NCBI RefSeq assembly: GCF_016065055.1
Contig: NZ_CP065856.1
Span: forward strand, 3,843,836 to 3,907,835
Direction of reading: 5' to 3'
Source: Halosimplex litoreum
GTDB lineage: Archaea; Halobacteriota; Halobacteria; Halobacteriales; Haloarculaceae
Length of the DNA stretch: 64,000 nt
Position numbers and translations under genes: made by a program. Positions within the stretch are counted from its first letter, which is position 1, and every line of letters begins with the position of its first letter. A model generated the notes under the pieces. The model was not told the DNA's origin. It saw only the letters and a program-made list of their open reading frames with translations, and did not search any database. Below, piece after piece: positions 17,657-27,269 of the stretch.

Positions 17657-19174
17657 ATGTCATCCGAAGACACAGACGGTTCGGGTGCGGACGGGGCGGT
17701 GGACTCTTCGGTCGATCGGCGGTCGCTGCTTGGCGCGCTCGCAGCCGCGGGACTCGCCGGCTGTCCGAGCGACGGCGGCGACGGCACGGCGACCGAGGGG
17801 GGGACGACGCCGACACCGACGCCCACTCCGGACGACGGTGAGGCGACGCCCGAAACGACCGACTCTCCGAGCGGGACCGACACAGTCACCGAGCCGGACC
17901 CGACCGTCGAACGCCGGATCCGCGACCACCGAACGAGCGACCTCACGGTCGAGGTGACCGACGGGTCCGGCGCCACGGTCGCGGACGCCGAGGTCGAGGT
18001 CGCGATGCAGGCCCACGAGTTCGGCTTCGGAACCGCGGTCAACGCGGGAACGCTGATCGAGGAGTCGAGCGAGGGCGACGAGTACCGCGAGTACATCCCG
18101 GAGCTGTTCAACAAGGCCGTCATCGAGAACCAGATGAAGTGGCGCTTCTGGGAGTCGGACCCGGAGCTTGCCGACGCGGCGGTCGAGTGGCTGCTCGACC
18201 AGGGCCTGGACGTGCGCGGACACGTCTGTATCTGGGGGCGCTCCGACGTGGGCGCCATCCCTTCCGACGTCTTGACCGCGATCGAAGACGGTGACGCCGA
18301 GACGATCCGCGAGCGGTCGATGGCTCACATCGAGGATATCGTCACCCACTACGGCGACGACGTCACAGAGTGGGAGGTCGTCAACGAGGCGATGCACGCC
18401 TACCAGCTCCAGTTGGGTGTCTACGGCGACCAGATCGATTCCGAGGAGCCCTGGACCGGTGAGATCGTCCCCTGGCGGTCACCGCTGCTGGCCGAGTGGT
18501 ACAGCAAGGCCGACGAAGTCCGTCGAGAGAACGACCTCGACATCGGTCTCGGCGTCAACGACTTCAACCAGTTCGGCTACAGCTACACCGACGGCCGCTA
18601 TCAGTCCCAGATCGAACACCTCAACGACACCGCGGTGCAGCTCGACACCGTCGGGCTGCAGGCCCACGTCGGCGCTCGCTCAGGCGAGTTCAACACCAAC
18701 TCCGACCCCGACGAGCGGGTCAGCGCCAGCCGCGTCGCCGAGGAGATCGACACGTGGGCCGGCTACGGGGCGAGTGTGAAGATCACCGAGTTCGACACCT
18801 ACGCCGGCGACGACTGGGCGGACGACGAACAGCGAGCGCAGGTGCTGGAGAACTACCTCCGGGGCGCCTTCTCCCATCCCGACGTGACGGACTTTCTCAT
18901 GTGGGGGTTCTGGGACGGTCGTCACTGGCAGGAGGAGGCGCCGTTGTTCTACGAGGACTGGTCGGAGAAACCCGCCTTCGACGTGTGGACCGGGCTCGTC
19001 TACGACGAGTGGTGGACCGAGGAGACGGGCACCACCGACGAGGCGGGCGCGTTCTCGACGACCGGGTTCCACGGCGAGTACGAGGTCACCGCGACCGTCG
19101 ACGGCACCGAGGTCACCGAGACGGTCACTCTCTCCGACGGCGGCGCGGTCGTCGAACTCACACCGAACGCGTAG
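17657..19174 (+). CDS. GH10 endo-1,4-beta-xylanase, Tat lipoprotein
   Basis: A 505-residue surface-anchored xylanase. R21-R22 and lipobox LAGC (C36) indicate Tat export and lipid attachment. A Thr/Pro-rich spacer (about 40-82) precedes the small beta-strand region (85-120) and the GH10 barrel, with acid/base E244 (WEVVNE) and nucleophile E378 (ITEFD). It has neither the N-terminal module of its neighbours nor any C-terminal binding domain. A TATA-like CTTTTACC at 17621-17628 puts the transcript start a few bases before the ATG at 17657; another ATG 10 bases upstream is out of frame. The short tail after the barrel (TGFHGEYEVTATVDG) is shared with the next two paralogues. Confidence 0.93.
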   Translation: MSSEDTDGSGADGAVDSSVDRRSLLGALAAAGLAGCPSDGGDGTATEGGTTPTPTPTPDDGEATPETTDSPSGTDTVTEPDPTVERRIRDHRTSDLTVEVTDGSGATVADAEVEVAMQAHEFGFGTAVNAGTLIEESSEGDEYREYIPELFNKAVIENQMKWRFWESDPELADAAVEWLLDQGLDVRGHVCIWGRSDVGAIPSDVLTAIEDGDAETIRERSMAHIEDIVTHYGDDVTEWEVVNEAMHAYQLQLGVYGDQIDSEEPWTGEIVPWRSPLLAEWYSKADEVRRENDLDIGLGVNDFNQFGYSYTDGRYQSQIEHLNDTAVQLDTVGLQAHVGARSGEFNTNSDPDERVSASRVAEEIDTWAGYGASVKITEFDTYAGDDWADDEQRAQVLENYLRGAFSHPDVTDFLMWGFWDGRHWQEEAPLFYEDWSEKPAFDVWTGLVYDEWWTEETGTTDEAGAFSTTGFHGEYEVTATVDGTEVTETVTLSDGGAVVELTPNA

Positions 19175-19282
19175 CGGTGCGGTGTCGCTCGCCGCTCGCG
19201 CTCACGAGTCTGCGTCCGCGACCAGTGTCACTTCGAATGTAAATCCTTTTTACCGGAACTCGCACTGGTAGGAGTCACGTCG

Positions 19283-21391
19283 ATGGTAGACGATCACGTT
19301 CGCGGTTCTGAAAGCGGTGAGAACCCGGCACTCGGCCGGCGGTCGCTACTGGGCGCGCTCGCTGCGGCCGGACTGGCGGGGTGTCCGAGCGGCGGTGCGA
19401 ACCCGACAACGGAGGCGCCGGACGGCGGTGGTGGGGCCGGCGGTGCCCCGGCGACGCCGTCGGGGACGCCCGCGACCGTCCCCTCGGGGTGGCCCGAGAC
19501 GCGGGACCCCTACTACGGGGCCCTCGCGAGCACGCTGGGCGGCGAGATGGGGCTTCCTGGGGGGGAGTTCGTCTACGCGAACGACGAGGCGGGCGCGTCG
19601 GCCGCCTTCGGCGTCGGGGTCGAAGCGGCCGAGGCTACCGAGATCGAGGTGGGCGACGCACAGCCGTTCGACTCGGCGGTTCGCGTCGAGGTCGCCGAGG
19701 AGACCGAGAACGTCTGGGACGTGACGATGATGGGGACGGCGACCGACACTGCAGTCGAGAGCGGGGACGTGTTGCTCGGCGTCGTGTATCTGCGCGGCCC
19801 GGAATCGAGCGAGTCCGAGTCGACCGTCCAGTTCGTCGCCAAGGACGAGGACAACCTCGGCACGAACATGGTGCGGTCGACGCCGGAGGTCCAGCCCCCC
19901 GCCGGGTGGACCCGTTACTACGTCCCGATCCAGTTCGACTACGACGCCGAGGCCGGCACCTGGCGGACGGAGCTGTTCCTCGGATACGGGCCCCAGACCG
20001 TCGATATCGGCGGCATCGCGCTCGTCGATTTCGGCGCCGACGTCGCCGTCGAGGACCTCCCCAGCGGCCCGGCCGACGAGGTCCGGGACGGAGGGACCGA
20101 TGGCGGGACCGCAGACGGCGACTGGGAGGCCGCGGCCGACGAGCGTATCGCCGAGCACCGGACGAGCGATCTAACCGTAGAGGTGGTCGACGCCGACGGC
20201 GCGGCCATCACCGACGCCGAGGTCGAGGCCGCGATGCAGGCCCACGAGTTCGGCTTCGGCACCGCGGTCAGCGCCGACTTCCTGACCGAGGAGTCCGAGG
20301 ACGCCGACACCTACCGCGAACACGTCAGCGATCTGTTCGACCTCGCGGTGCTGGGCAACCACCACAAGTGGCGCTTCTGGGAGGAGAACCGGGCGCTCTC
20401 GGACGCTGCGACCGACTGGCTCGAGAGCGAGGGGCTGGACATCCGCGGCCACGTCTGCCTGTGGTCCGACGTGTCTGCGTGGTCCGTACCGCCCGACGTG
20501 GTGCGGGCGATGGGGGTCCAGTGGGAGGAAAACGGCGTCACCGACCCCGACCTCGACCCCGAGTACGTCCGCGAGCGAACGCTGGAACACGTCCCCGCGA
20601 TCATCGACTACTACGGCGACCGGATCACCGAGTGGGAAGTCGCCAACGAGATCGTCCACAAGCCGGGACTGATCCAGGCGGCCAACGGCGTCGCGGCGAC
20701 CGACGACGCGACGCTCGACGACGTCGACCTCGTCGAGTCGCCGATCCTCGCCGAGTGGTACGCCGCCGCTCGCGACGCCGCTCCCGAGGGGATGCCACTG
20801 GGCGTCAACGACTACAACACGCTCTCGGGGCCGTACGAGTCGACCCGGGACGACTACGAGCGACAGATCGAGTTCCTCGCCGACGCCGAGGCGGGACTGG
20901 ACTTCGCCGGCCTCCAGTGTCACTTCAATCGTGAGTCGTCGCTGTCGCCGGCGGCGGTGAAGGCCGGACTGGACCGCTACGCCGAGACGGGCGTGCGTCT
21001 GCGGATCACCGAGTTCGACATGGCCGACGAGAACTGGGACGAGGCGGACAAGGCGGTCTTCTTCCGGCAGTTCCTCAAGATCGCCTTCAGCCACCCGGCG
21101 GTCGACGACTTCCTCGTCTGGGGCATCTACAGCCCCAATCACTGGCGTGACGACGCGCCCTTCTTCGCCGACGGCTGGGAAGAGAAACCCGCACTCGAGG
21201 AGTACCGTAGTCTGGTGTTCGACGAGTGGTGGACCGAGGCGTCGGGGCGGACGGACGACGAGGGGACGTTCTCGACGACCGGATTCCAGGGAGCGTACGA
21301 AGTCACCGCGACGATAGACGGAACCGAAGTCACCGAGACGGTGACCCTCTCCGACGGCGGCGCGACCGTCGAACTCGCGCCGAGGGAGTAG
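19283..21391 (+). CDS. GH10 endo-1,4-beta-xylanase with N-terminal module, Tat lipoprotein
   Basis: A 702-residue paralogue of the flanking genes. R19-R20 and lipobox LAGC (C34) mark a Tat lipoprotein. A spacer is followed by one shared module (about 73-262), then the beta-strand region (about 281-320) and the GH10 barrel, with acid/base E456 (WEVANE) and nucleophile E577 (ITEFD). In effect it combines the preceding two proteins (16635 and 17657) into one chain. A TATA-like CTTTTTACC at 19246-19254 lies about 30 nt before the start. The similar promoter spacing of each tandem gene suggests separate transcription units rather than one operon. Confidence 0.93.
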   Translation: MVDDHVRGSESGENPALGRRSLLGALAAAGLAGCPSGGANPTTEAPDGGGGAGGAPATPSGTPATVPSGWPETRDPYYGALASTLGGEMGLPGGEFVYANDEAGASAAFGVGVEAAEATEIEVGDAQPFDSAVRVEVAEETENVWDVTMMGTATDTAVESGDVLLGVVYLRGPESSESESTVQFVAKDEDNLGTNMVRSTPEVQPPAGWTRYYVPIQFDYDAEAGTWRTELFLGYGPQTVDIGGIALVDFGADVAVEDLPSGPADEVRDGGTDGGTADGDWEAAADERIAEHRTSDLTVEVVDADGAAITDAEVEAAMQAHEFGFGTAVSADFLTEESEDADTYREHVSDLFDLAVLGNHHKWRFWEENRALSDAATDWLESEGLDIRGHVCLWSDVSAWSVPPDVVRAMGVQWEENGVTDPDLDPEYVRERTLEHVPAIIDYYGDRITEWEVANEIVHKPGLIQAANGVAATDDATLDDVDLVESPILAEWYAAARDAAPEGMPLGVNDYNTLSGPYESTRDDYERQIEFLADAEAGLDFAGLQCHFNRESSLSPAAVKAGLDRYAETGVRLRITEFDMADENWDEADKAVFFRQFLKIAFSHPAVDDFLVWGIYSPNHWRDDAPFFADGWEEKPALEEYRSLVFDEWWTEASGRTDDEGTFSTTGFQGAYEVTATIDGTEVTETVTLSDGGATVELAPRE

Positions 21392-21524
21392 CCCCCGGTC
21401 GATCCGAACCGGAACACCGCTTTACCGTCCCCTCGTTCTCTCGTGATCGTTGGTAGCGATTCGCAATACCTGTCTCGAAAACAAACGTTTTTCAACAGGT
21501 ATCGGTCTCGTATGAGCCAGATAC

Positions 21525-23633
21525 ATGCCAGAAGCCAACGACGGGTCGGGTGAGGCGGAGGGTGCGAACGATGGAGAGAACGGGGCGCTCGCGCGCCGAT
21601 CGCTGCTGGGGACGCTCGCCGCGGCGGGTATCGCGGGCTGTTCGTCGATCGGCGGTGGCGGTTCGACGCCGACGGACACCGAGACGCCGGAGCCGACGCC
21701 GACGGGCACGCCGCATCCGGACGGGACGCCGGCGGACGTGCCGCCGGGGTGGCCGACGGTGCGGGACCCCTACTACGGGGAACTCGCGTCGACGCTCGGG
21801 GACCAGGGCCTCCCGGGCGGGGAGTTCTGCTACGGGACCAGCGAGGCGGAAGCGGTGTCGGCGTTCTCGGTGCAGTCGAACGTTGGCGTGGTCGAGCCGC
21901 TGGACGTCGCCGACGAACTACCGTTCTCTTCGGCGCGTCGAGTGATCGTCGAGGAGTCGACGGAGAACCCGTGGAACGTGACGATGAAGGGGACCGTCCC
22001 CGACCGCGCCGTCGCCCAGGGCGACGTGCTGCTGGGCGTGTTCTACCTGCGCGGTCCCGAGGACAGCGAATCCACGCCGACGCTGCAGTTCGTCGCCAAA
22101 GACGAGGACAACGCGAGCACGAACATGGTTCGCGGGGTCCAACAGGCCGAGCCAGCCGACGAGTGGATCCGCTACTACGTCCCGATCCAGTTCGACTACG
22201 ACGCCGAGGCCGGTACCTGGTGGACCGAGCTGTTCCTCGGCTTCGGCCCCCAGACGATCGACATCGGCGGCGTCGCGCTGATCGACTTCGACCAGAACAT
22301 CTCCGTCAGCAACCTCCCCAGCGGGCCGGCGAGCCAGCCGAGCAGCGACGACGGCGCCGACGACTGGGAGGCGGCCGCCGACGAGCGAATCGCCGAGCAC
22401 CGGACGAGCGAGTTGACCGTCGAGGTGACCGACGCCGACGGCCAGCCGGTCGAGGCCGCGTCGGTCGACGTGGCCATGCAGGAACACGAGTTCGGCTTCG
22501 GCGCCGGGGTCGACGGCGCGTATCTCCTGAACGAGACGAGCCAGGGCGACCCCTACCGGGAGTACGTCTCGGAGCTGTTCAACACCGCGACGCTGACCAA
22601 CCACCACAAGTGGCGCTTCTGGGAGCAGGAGAAGCACATCTCCGACGGCGCGACCCAGTGGCTCCTGGGCGAGGGTCTCGACGTGCGCGGTCACGTCTGC
22701 CTCTACGCCGACGTGTCCTCCTTCGCCGTCCCGCCCGACGTCGTCGGAGCCATGGGACGCACCTGGGAGGACGGCGGCGTCACCGACCCCGAACTCGACC
22801 CGGAGTACGTCCGCGAGCAGACGCTCTCACACACAGGGGACATCGTCGACTACTACGGCGAGGACGTCCTCGAGTGGGAGGTCGTCAACGAGCTCATGCA
22901 CTCGCCGGGATTCGTCCAGGCGATCAACGGCGTGGCGGCGACCGAGGACGCCTCGCTCGACGACGTCGACCCCGTCGAGGCGCCGATCCTGCGGGAGTGG
23001 TTCGCAGCCGCCCGCGAGGCCGCCCCCGAGGGGATGCCCCTGGCGATCAACGACTTCAACGTCCTCGCCGGCCCCTACGAGGCGGACCGGGCGCGCTACG
23101 AGCGACAGATCCAGTTCCTCGCCGACTCGGAAGCGGGGCTGGACGCTGTCGGCATGGAGTGTCACTTCAGCCAGGACGAGACGCTCACGCCCGAGGAGAT
23201 CATGGACGGGCTGGACCGCTACGCACAGTACGACGTCTCGCTGCGGATCACGGAGTTCGACATGGCCGACGACGCCTGGAACGAGTCGAAGAAAGGCCAG
23301 TTCTTCCGGCGGTTCCTCAAGACCGTCTTCAGCCACCCCGCCGTCGAACAGTTCCTCGTCTGGGGGATCAACGACGCCAATCACTGGCAGGGCGACGCTC
23401 CCTTCTTCACCGCGAGCTGGGCCGAGAAGCCCCCGCTCACCGAGTACCGGAGCCTGGTGTTCGACGAGTGGTGGACCGATACCGAAGCCGAGACCGACGG
23501 TGACGGGTCCGTCTCGACGACTGGGTTCCACGGCGAGTACGAGGTCACCGTGACCGTCGACGGCACCGAGATCACCGAGACGGTGGCCCTCTCGGACGGC
23601 GGAACCACCGTCGAGCTCTCGCCCGACGAGTAG
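21525..23633 (+). CDS. GH10 endo-1,4-beta-xylanase with N-terminal module, Tat lipoprotein (second copy)
   Basis: A 702-residue protein, collinear with the preceding gene over its full length and clearly a tandem duplicate. R24-R25, lipobox IAGC (C39), shared module (about 80-268), beta-strand region (about 281-320) and GH10 barrel with acid/base E456 (WEVVNE) and nucleophile E577 (ITEFD). The signal region and spacer have diverged most. A TATA-like CGTTTTTCAA at about 21486 precedes the start by some 35 nt. An out-of-frame ATG lies 13 bases upstream of the chosen start, which is kept because it gives the Tat motif its usual setting. A 21-bp repeat array follows the stop codon. Confidence 0.93.
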   Translation: MPEANDGSGEAEGANDGENGALARRSLLGTLAAAGIAGCSSIGGGGSTPTDTETPEPTPTGTPHPDGTPADVPPGWPTVRDPYYGELASTLGDQGLPGGEFCYGTSEAEAVSAFSVQSNVGVVEPLDVADELPFSSARRVIVEESTENPWNVTMKGTVPDRAVAQGDVLLGVFYLRGPEDSESTPTLQFVAKDEDNASTNMVRGVQQAEPADEWIRYYVPIQFDYDAEAGTWWTELFLGFGPQTIDIGGVALIDFDQNISVSNLPSGPASQPSSDDGADDWEAAADERIAEHRTSELTVEVTDADGQPVEAASVDVAMQEHEFGFGAGVDGAYLLNETSQGDPYREYVSELFNTATLTNHHKWRFWEQEKHISDGATQWLLGEGLDVRGHVCLYADVSSFAVPPDVVGAMGRTWEDGGVTDPELDPEYVREQTLSHTGDIVDYYGEDVLEWEVVNELMHSPGFVQAINGVAATEDASLDDVDPVEAPILREWFAAAREAAPEGMPLAINDFNVLAGPYEADRARYERQIQFLADSEAGLDAVGMECHFSQDETLTPEEIMDGLDRYAQYDVSLRITEFDMADDAWNESKKGQFFRRFLKTVFSHPAVEQFLVWGINDANHWQGDAPFFTASWAEKPPLTEYRSLVFDEWWTDTEAETDGDGSVSTTGFHGEYEVTVTVDGTEITETVALSDGGTTVELSPDE

Positions 23634-23739
23634 CCCGGCGCTCGCCCGACACGGTCCCGCGTTCCTCCGACTCGACCCGACGTTCGCTCGAGCCGATCCA
23701 GCGTTCGATCGGGCCGACTCGGCGTTCGCGCGCCGTCCA
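23634..23739. repeat. Five degenerate 21-bp tandem repeats
   Basis: Directly after the xylanase stop codon come units starting at 23634 (22 bp), 23656, 23677, 23698 and 23719 (21 bp each). They share a core like GCGTTCGCTCG followed by GCCGA. The period appears in the minus-strand translation as a clear 7-residue rhythm. The core (CGTTC plus a CGA about 10 bp on) resembles that of the array at 4556-4702. Confidence 0.65.
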
Positions 23740-23898
23740 CGCGCACCGAATATCGGCCGACAGATCCCGTCGATCCGGCGGTTCGGATCGGGTTCGAGGT
23801 CCCGTGAACTGCCGCGAACCCGGGGATCCGGCAACCGTCTCCGACAATTCTGACAACGGGATCGGAAGTATCTCCAGTTTTCAGTATGTTTTAGGAAT

Positions 23899-23915
23899 AT
23901 TTATGACGCATAAAT
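23899..23915 (+). promoter_or_regulatory. Palindrome overlapping the TATA region of the 1110-residue xylanase gene
   Basis: ATTTATG-ACG-CATAAAT is a perfect inverted repeat with 7-bp arms. Its left arm is part of AATATTTATG, the same 10-mer found in the promoter of the first GH11 gene (5111-5120). A protein bound here would block TBP access. The ATG follows about 22 nt after the palindrome. Confidence 0.4.
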
Positions 23916-23936
23916 TGCAGAGATCCGGGTGCAACT

Positions 23937-26900
23937 ATGCGAGAGTCTGACAGAGGCGGTCGTGAGGACGACCGATTCAGGGTGGGCCGTCGACCGTTCC
24001 TCCAGTCGATCGGAGCGGCCGGCGCCGCGGGTGGTATCGCCAGCGCAACAGCGGGCGGGGTCAGCGCGGACACGCCCGATTCGTGGGCGTCGGGCGGTGA
24101 CTCATACTATTCGACGCTCGTCGACGACCTCCAGAACGGAGAGGGGCTGCCGCCGGCGTCGTTCGAGTTCGCCGACACCGAGTCGGCCGCCTGGGACACG
24201 CTGTTCGCACAGGCCGGCTCGGACGGCCAGTACGGGACCGTCGAATCCATCGACGTGAGCGGCGACTCGGTGCCGTTCTCCGAGGCGCGTCGGATCGACG
24301 TGACCGACGCGCCGGACGCGAACTACCCGGTGCAGCTCCGCGGCGACCTCACGCGGGACGTTTCCGCGGGCGACACGCTACTCGCGGTCGCGTACCTCCG
24401 GTCGTCGTCCGACAGCCCACAGTCGGAGTTTTACGCCGTCGATAGCGGCGGGTTCGGGAACGCGTCGGTCGGCAACGGGTCGCCGACGATCGGCTCGGAG
24501 TGGGAACGGCACTACTTCCCGATCGAGATCGGTGCCGACACCACGGCCGACTCCTCGGACCTCTACGTCCAGTGGCAGTTCGGCTTCAAACAGCAGACCG
24601 TCGACGTCGGTGGGGTGGCGCTGCTCGACTTCGGGACGAACGCCGAGTTCGACCAGCTACCGTCCGGTGTCGTAGAGTCGTCCGGCTCGTCGGGGTCGTA
24701 CTACGACACGCTGACCGGCGACCTGTCGGCGCTGAACCTCCCCGACCCCGGGTTCGTCTATAGCGACACAGAGTCGGGGACGTGGAGCTCCTACGAGTTC
24801 GGTGTCGGCGAGTACGGAACTACCGAAAGCCTCGACGTGAGCGGCGATTCGGTCCCGTTCTCGCAAGCGTCGCGCGTGTCGATCAACGGCACACAGAGCA
24901 ACGGCTACAACGCGAACCTTCGAGGTGACGTGAGCGGGATGGCCGTAGAACAGGGCGACGTGTTCCTCGGCGTGGCGTACCTGCGCGCCCCCGACGGCGA
25001 CGCGCAGGTCACCTACTCCGCACAGGAGAGCGCCAGTACGTCGTACAACAACTGGGCGGAGTTCACTAGCCCCTCGATCGGCTCGGAGTGGGAACGATTC
25101 TACTTCCCGATCCAGTACGGTACCGGCGACGACGCCGGCAACTGGTGGACGGAGTTCTGGCTGGCGTACAACGAGCAGACCGTCGACGTCGGCGGGCTCG
25201 CGCTGCTGGACTACTCCGATACCGACGTAGCGGTCGGCGACCTTCCTGCCGGCGCGGCGAGTGAGATCGGGACTGGGGGCGGCGGACCGGAAGAGTGGCC
25301 CCAGACCGACGACCCGTACTACTCGGGGCTGATCGACTACCTCCAAGAGCGCCAACTCGACCCCGGACGGTTCGTCTACGCGAACAACGAGACCGACGCC
25401 TTCGCCGGGTTCGAACTCGCCGGCGGTGAGACGGACAAGGCCACCCGCTCCAGCCTGGATGTCGGCGACGGCGTTCCGTTCTCGGAGGCGACCCGGATCG
25501 ACGTCACCGAATCTGGGACGAACGCCTACAGCATCAACCTCAAGAACTTCGTCAACGACGAAGGTGTCTCCAGCGGCGACGTCCTCCTCGGCGTCGCGTA
25601 CCTCCGCACGCCGGACGAGGAGAACGCGCAGGTGACGTACAAGGTCAGCGAGAACACAAACTTTGCCAACTACGTCACGAAGCCGAACCCGCCGGTCACC
25701 AACGAGTGGCAGCGGTTCTTCTTCCCCGTCGCGTTCGACAGCGGCTACGAAGCGGGCAACTGGTGGACGGAGATCTGGGTCGGTGCACAGGTCCAGACAG
25801 TCGACATCGGCGGGCTCGCGCTGTTCACCTTCGAGGGGAACAACTCTCTGGAGGCCTTGCCGGAGTGGGAGCAATCGCCCGCCGACGGCTGGGAGGAAGA
25901 AGCAGACGCTCGCATCCAGGACCACCGGACGGCCGAGATGGCGGTCGACGTCGTCGACGAGAACGGCGACCCGGTCGAGGGCGCCGAGGTGTCCGTCTCG
26001 ATGCAGGAACACGAGTTCAAGTTCGGGGCCATGACCAACGCGCCTCAGATAGCGAACACGGAGGAGGGCGACCCCTACCGCGAGAACCGCAAGGAGCTGT
26101 TCAACGCGGGTGTCCTCGAGAACTACCACAAGTGGGACTTCTGGGAGGGCGGCCAGGACACCGCCGACGCGGCCGTCGAGTGGATGGAGGCCCAGGACTG
26201 GTACATCCGCGGCCACGTCGCGCTGTGGGGGAGCGTCAGCTCCGCTGCCGTCCCCGACGACGTCGTCGACGCGATGGCCTGGGACAGCGACGCCGGCGAA
26301 GCCGTCCCCAGCGAGGCCGACTCGCAGTACGTCCGGGACGAGACCATCGCCCACGTCGAGGACATCGTCAGCTACTACGGCGACCGCATCGACGAATGGG
26401 AAGTTATCAACGAGCTTATCCCCCAGCCCGGCTTCGCCCGTGCCATCCACGGCGCCGACGTGAATCCGCCCGAGGCACCGATCCTCGGCGAGTGGTTCGC
26501 GACCGCCCAGGAGGCTGGCCCCGACGGCCAGCCGCTGGGTATCAACGACTACAACACCATCGAAGGGCCCTACAGTGGCCGCCGAGATCAGTACCAGACC
26601 CAGATCGAGACGGTTCAGAACACCGAGGCAGGGCTGGACTTCGTCGGCCTACAGAGTCACTTCAGCGAGAGCTCCTCGCTACTGCCCTCCCAGACGATGT
26701 CCGCGCTCGACAGCTACGCGGAGTACGACGTCCCGATCCGCATCACCGAGTTCGACATGTCCGACGAGAACTGGCCCGAGTCGGAGAAGGCCGACTTCTT
26801 CTACCAGTTCCTGAAGACGGTCTTCAGCCATCCGTCGGTCGAGCAATTCGTCGTCTGGGGCCTGATCGACACGCTGCACTGGCGCGACGACGCGCCGTTC

Positions 26901-27269
26901 TACGCGGCGGGTTGGGAGGAGAAACCGGCGCTCGACCGGTACCGCGACCTCGTGTTCGACCAGTGGTGGACCGAGGAATCGGGAACGACCGACTCGGAGG
27001 GTCGGTTCACGACGAACGCGTTCAAAGGCGAGTACGAGGTAACCGTCACCCACGACGGCGAGACGGTTACTAGGTCCGCGACACTCTCGGACGACGGCGC
27101 GACGGTATCGGTCGCGACGAACCTCTCGCCAGTCGTACAGGAATACGACAGCAACGGCAACAGTGCGGTAGAAGTGAGAGAGCTCGGTCGCGCAGCCACC
27201 GACTTCGCCCGTGGCGATCTCACCATCAGCGAGCTCTCGGAGATCGCGAGACTGTTCGCGTCGTCCTGA
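23937..27269 (+). CDS. GH10 endo-1,4-beta-xylanase with three N-terminal modules and a dockerin-like tail
   Basis: A 1110-residue exported protein. A Tat signal (VGRRPFLQ, R18-R19, to about 45) without a lipobox Cys is followed by three copies of the shared module (about 50-245, 250-440 and 454-645), the beta-strand region (about 651-695) and a GH10 barrel, with acid/base E826 (WEVINE) and nucleophile E938 (ITEFD). The last 45 residues (EYDSNGNSAVEVRELGRA, then a second helix) resemble the half-EF-hand, dockerin-like tails seen on some haloarchaeal secreted proteins. The triple module suggests avid binding to insoluble xylan. This closes the tandem run of xylanase genes. Confidence 0.92.
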   Translation: MRESDRGGREDDRFRVGRRPFLQSIGAAGAAGGIASATAGGVSADTPDSWASGGDSYYSTLVDDLQNGEGLPPASFEFADTESAAWDTLFAQAGSDGQYGTVESIDVSGDSVPFSEARRIDVTDAPDANYPVQLRGDLTRDVSAGDTLLAVAYLRSSSDSPQSEFYAVDSGGFGNASVGNGSPTIGSEWERHYFPIEIGADTTADSSDLYVQWQFGFKQQTVDVGGVALLDFGTNAEFDQLPSGVVESSGSSGSYYDTLTGDLSALNLPDPGFVYSDTESGTWSSYEFGVGEYGTTESLDVSGDSVPFSQASRVSINGTQSNGYNANLRGDVSGMAVEQGDVFLGVAYLRAPDGDAQVTYSAQESASTSYNNWAEFTSPSIGSEWERFYFPIQYGTGDDAGNWWTEFWLAYNEQTVDVGGLALLDYSDTDVAVGDLPAGAASEIGTGGGGPEEWPQTDDPYYSGLIDYLQERQLDPGRFVYANNETDAFAGFELAGGETDKATRSSLDVGDGVPFSEATRIDVTESGTNAYSINLKNFVNDEGVSSGDVLLGVAYLRTPDEENAQVTYKVSENTNFANYVTKPNPPVTNEWQRFFFPVAFDSGYEAGNWWTEIWVGAQVQTVDIGGLALFTFEGNNSLEALPEWEQSPADGWEEEADARIQDHRTAEMAVDVVDENGDPVEGAEVSVSMQEHEFKFGAMTNAPQIANTEEGDPYRENRKELFNAGVLENYHKWDFWEGGQDTADAAVEWMEAQDWYIRGHVALWGSVSSAAVPDDVVDAMAWDSDAGEAVPSEADSQYVRDETIAHVEDIVSYYGDRIDEWEVINELIPQPGFARAIHGADVNPPEAPILGEWFATAQEAGPDGQPLGINDYNTIEGPYSGRRDQYQTQIETVQNTEAGLDFVGLQSHFSESSSLLPSQTMSALDSYAEYDVPIRITEFDMSDENWPESEKADFFYQFLKTVFSHPSVEQFVVWGLIDTLHWRDDAPFYAAGWEEKPALDRYRDLVFDQWWTEESGTTDSEGRFTTNAFKGEYEVTVTHDGETVTRSATLSDDGATVSVATNLSPVVQEYDSNGNSAVEVRELGRAATDFARGDLTISELSEIARLFASS

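Noticed and set aside
21512-21553. A 13-codon frame starting before the xylanase at 21525
   Set aside because: It runs 29 bp into the xylanase gene out of frame and lacks the stop/start junction and internal ribosome-binding site of the other mini-ORFs.
23780-23830. A GGTTCGAGGTCC stretch resembling a tRNA T-arm
   Set aside because: No acceptor stem, anticodon arm or D-arm can be placed around it.
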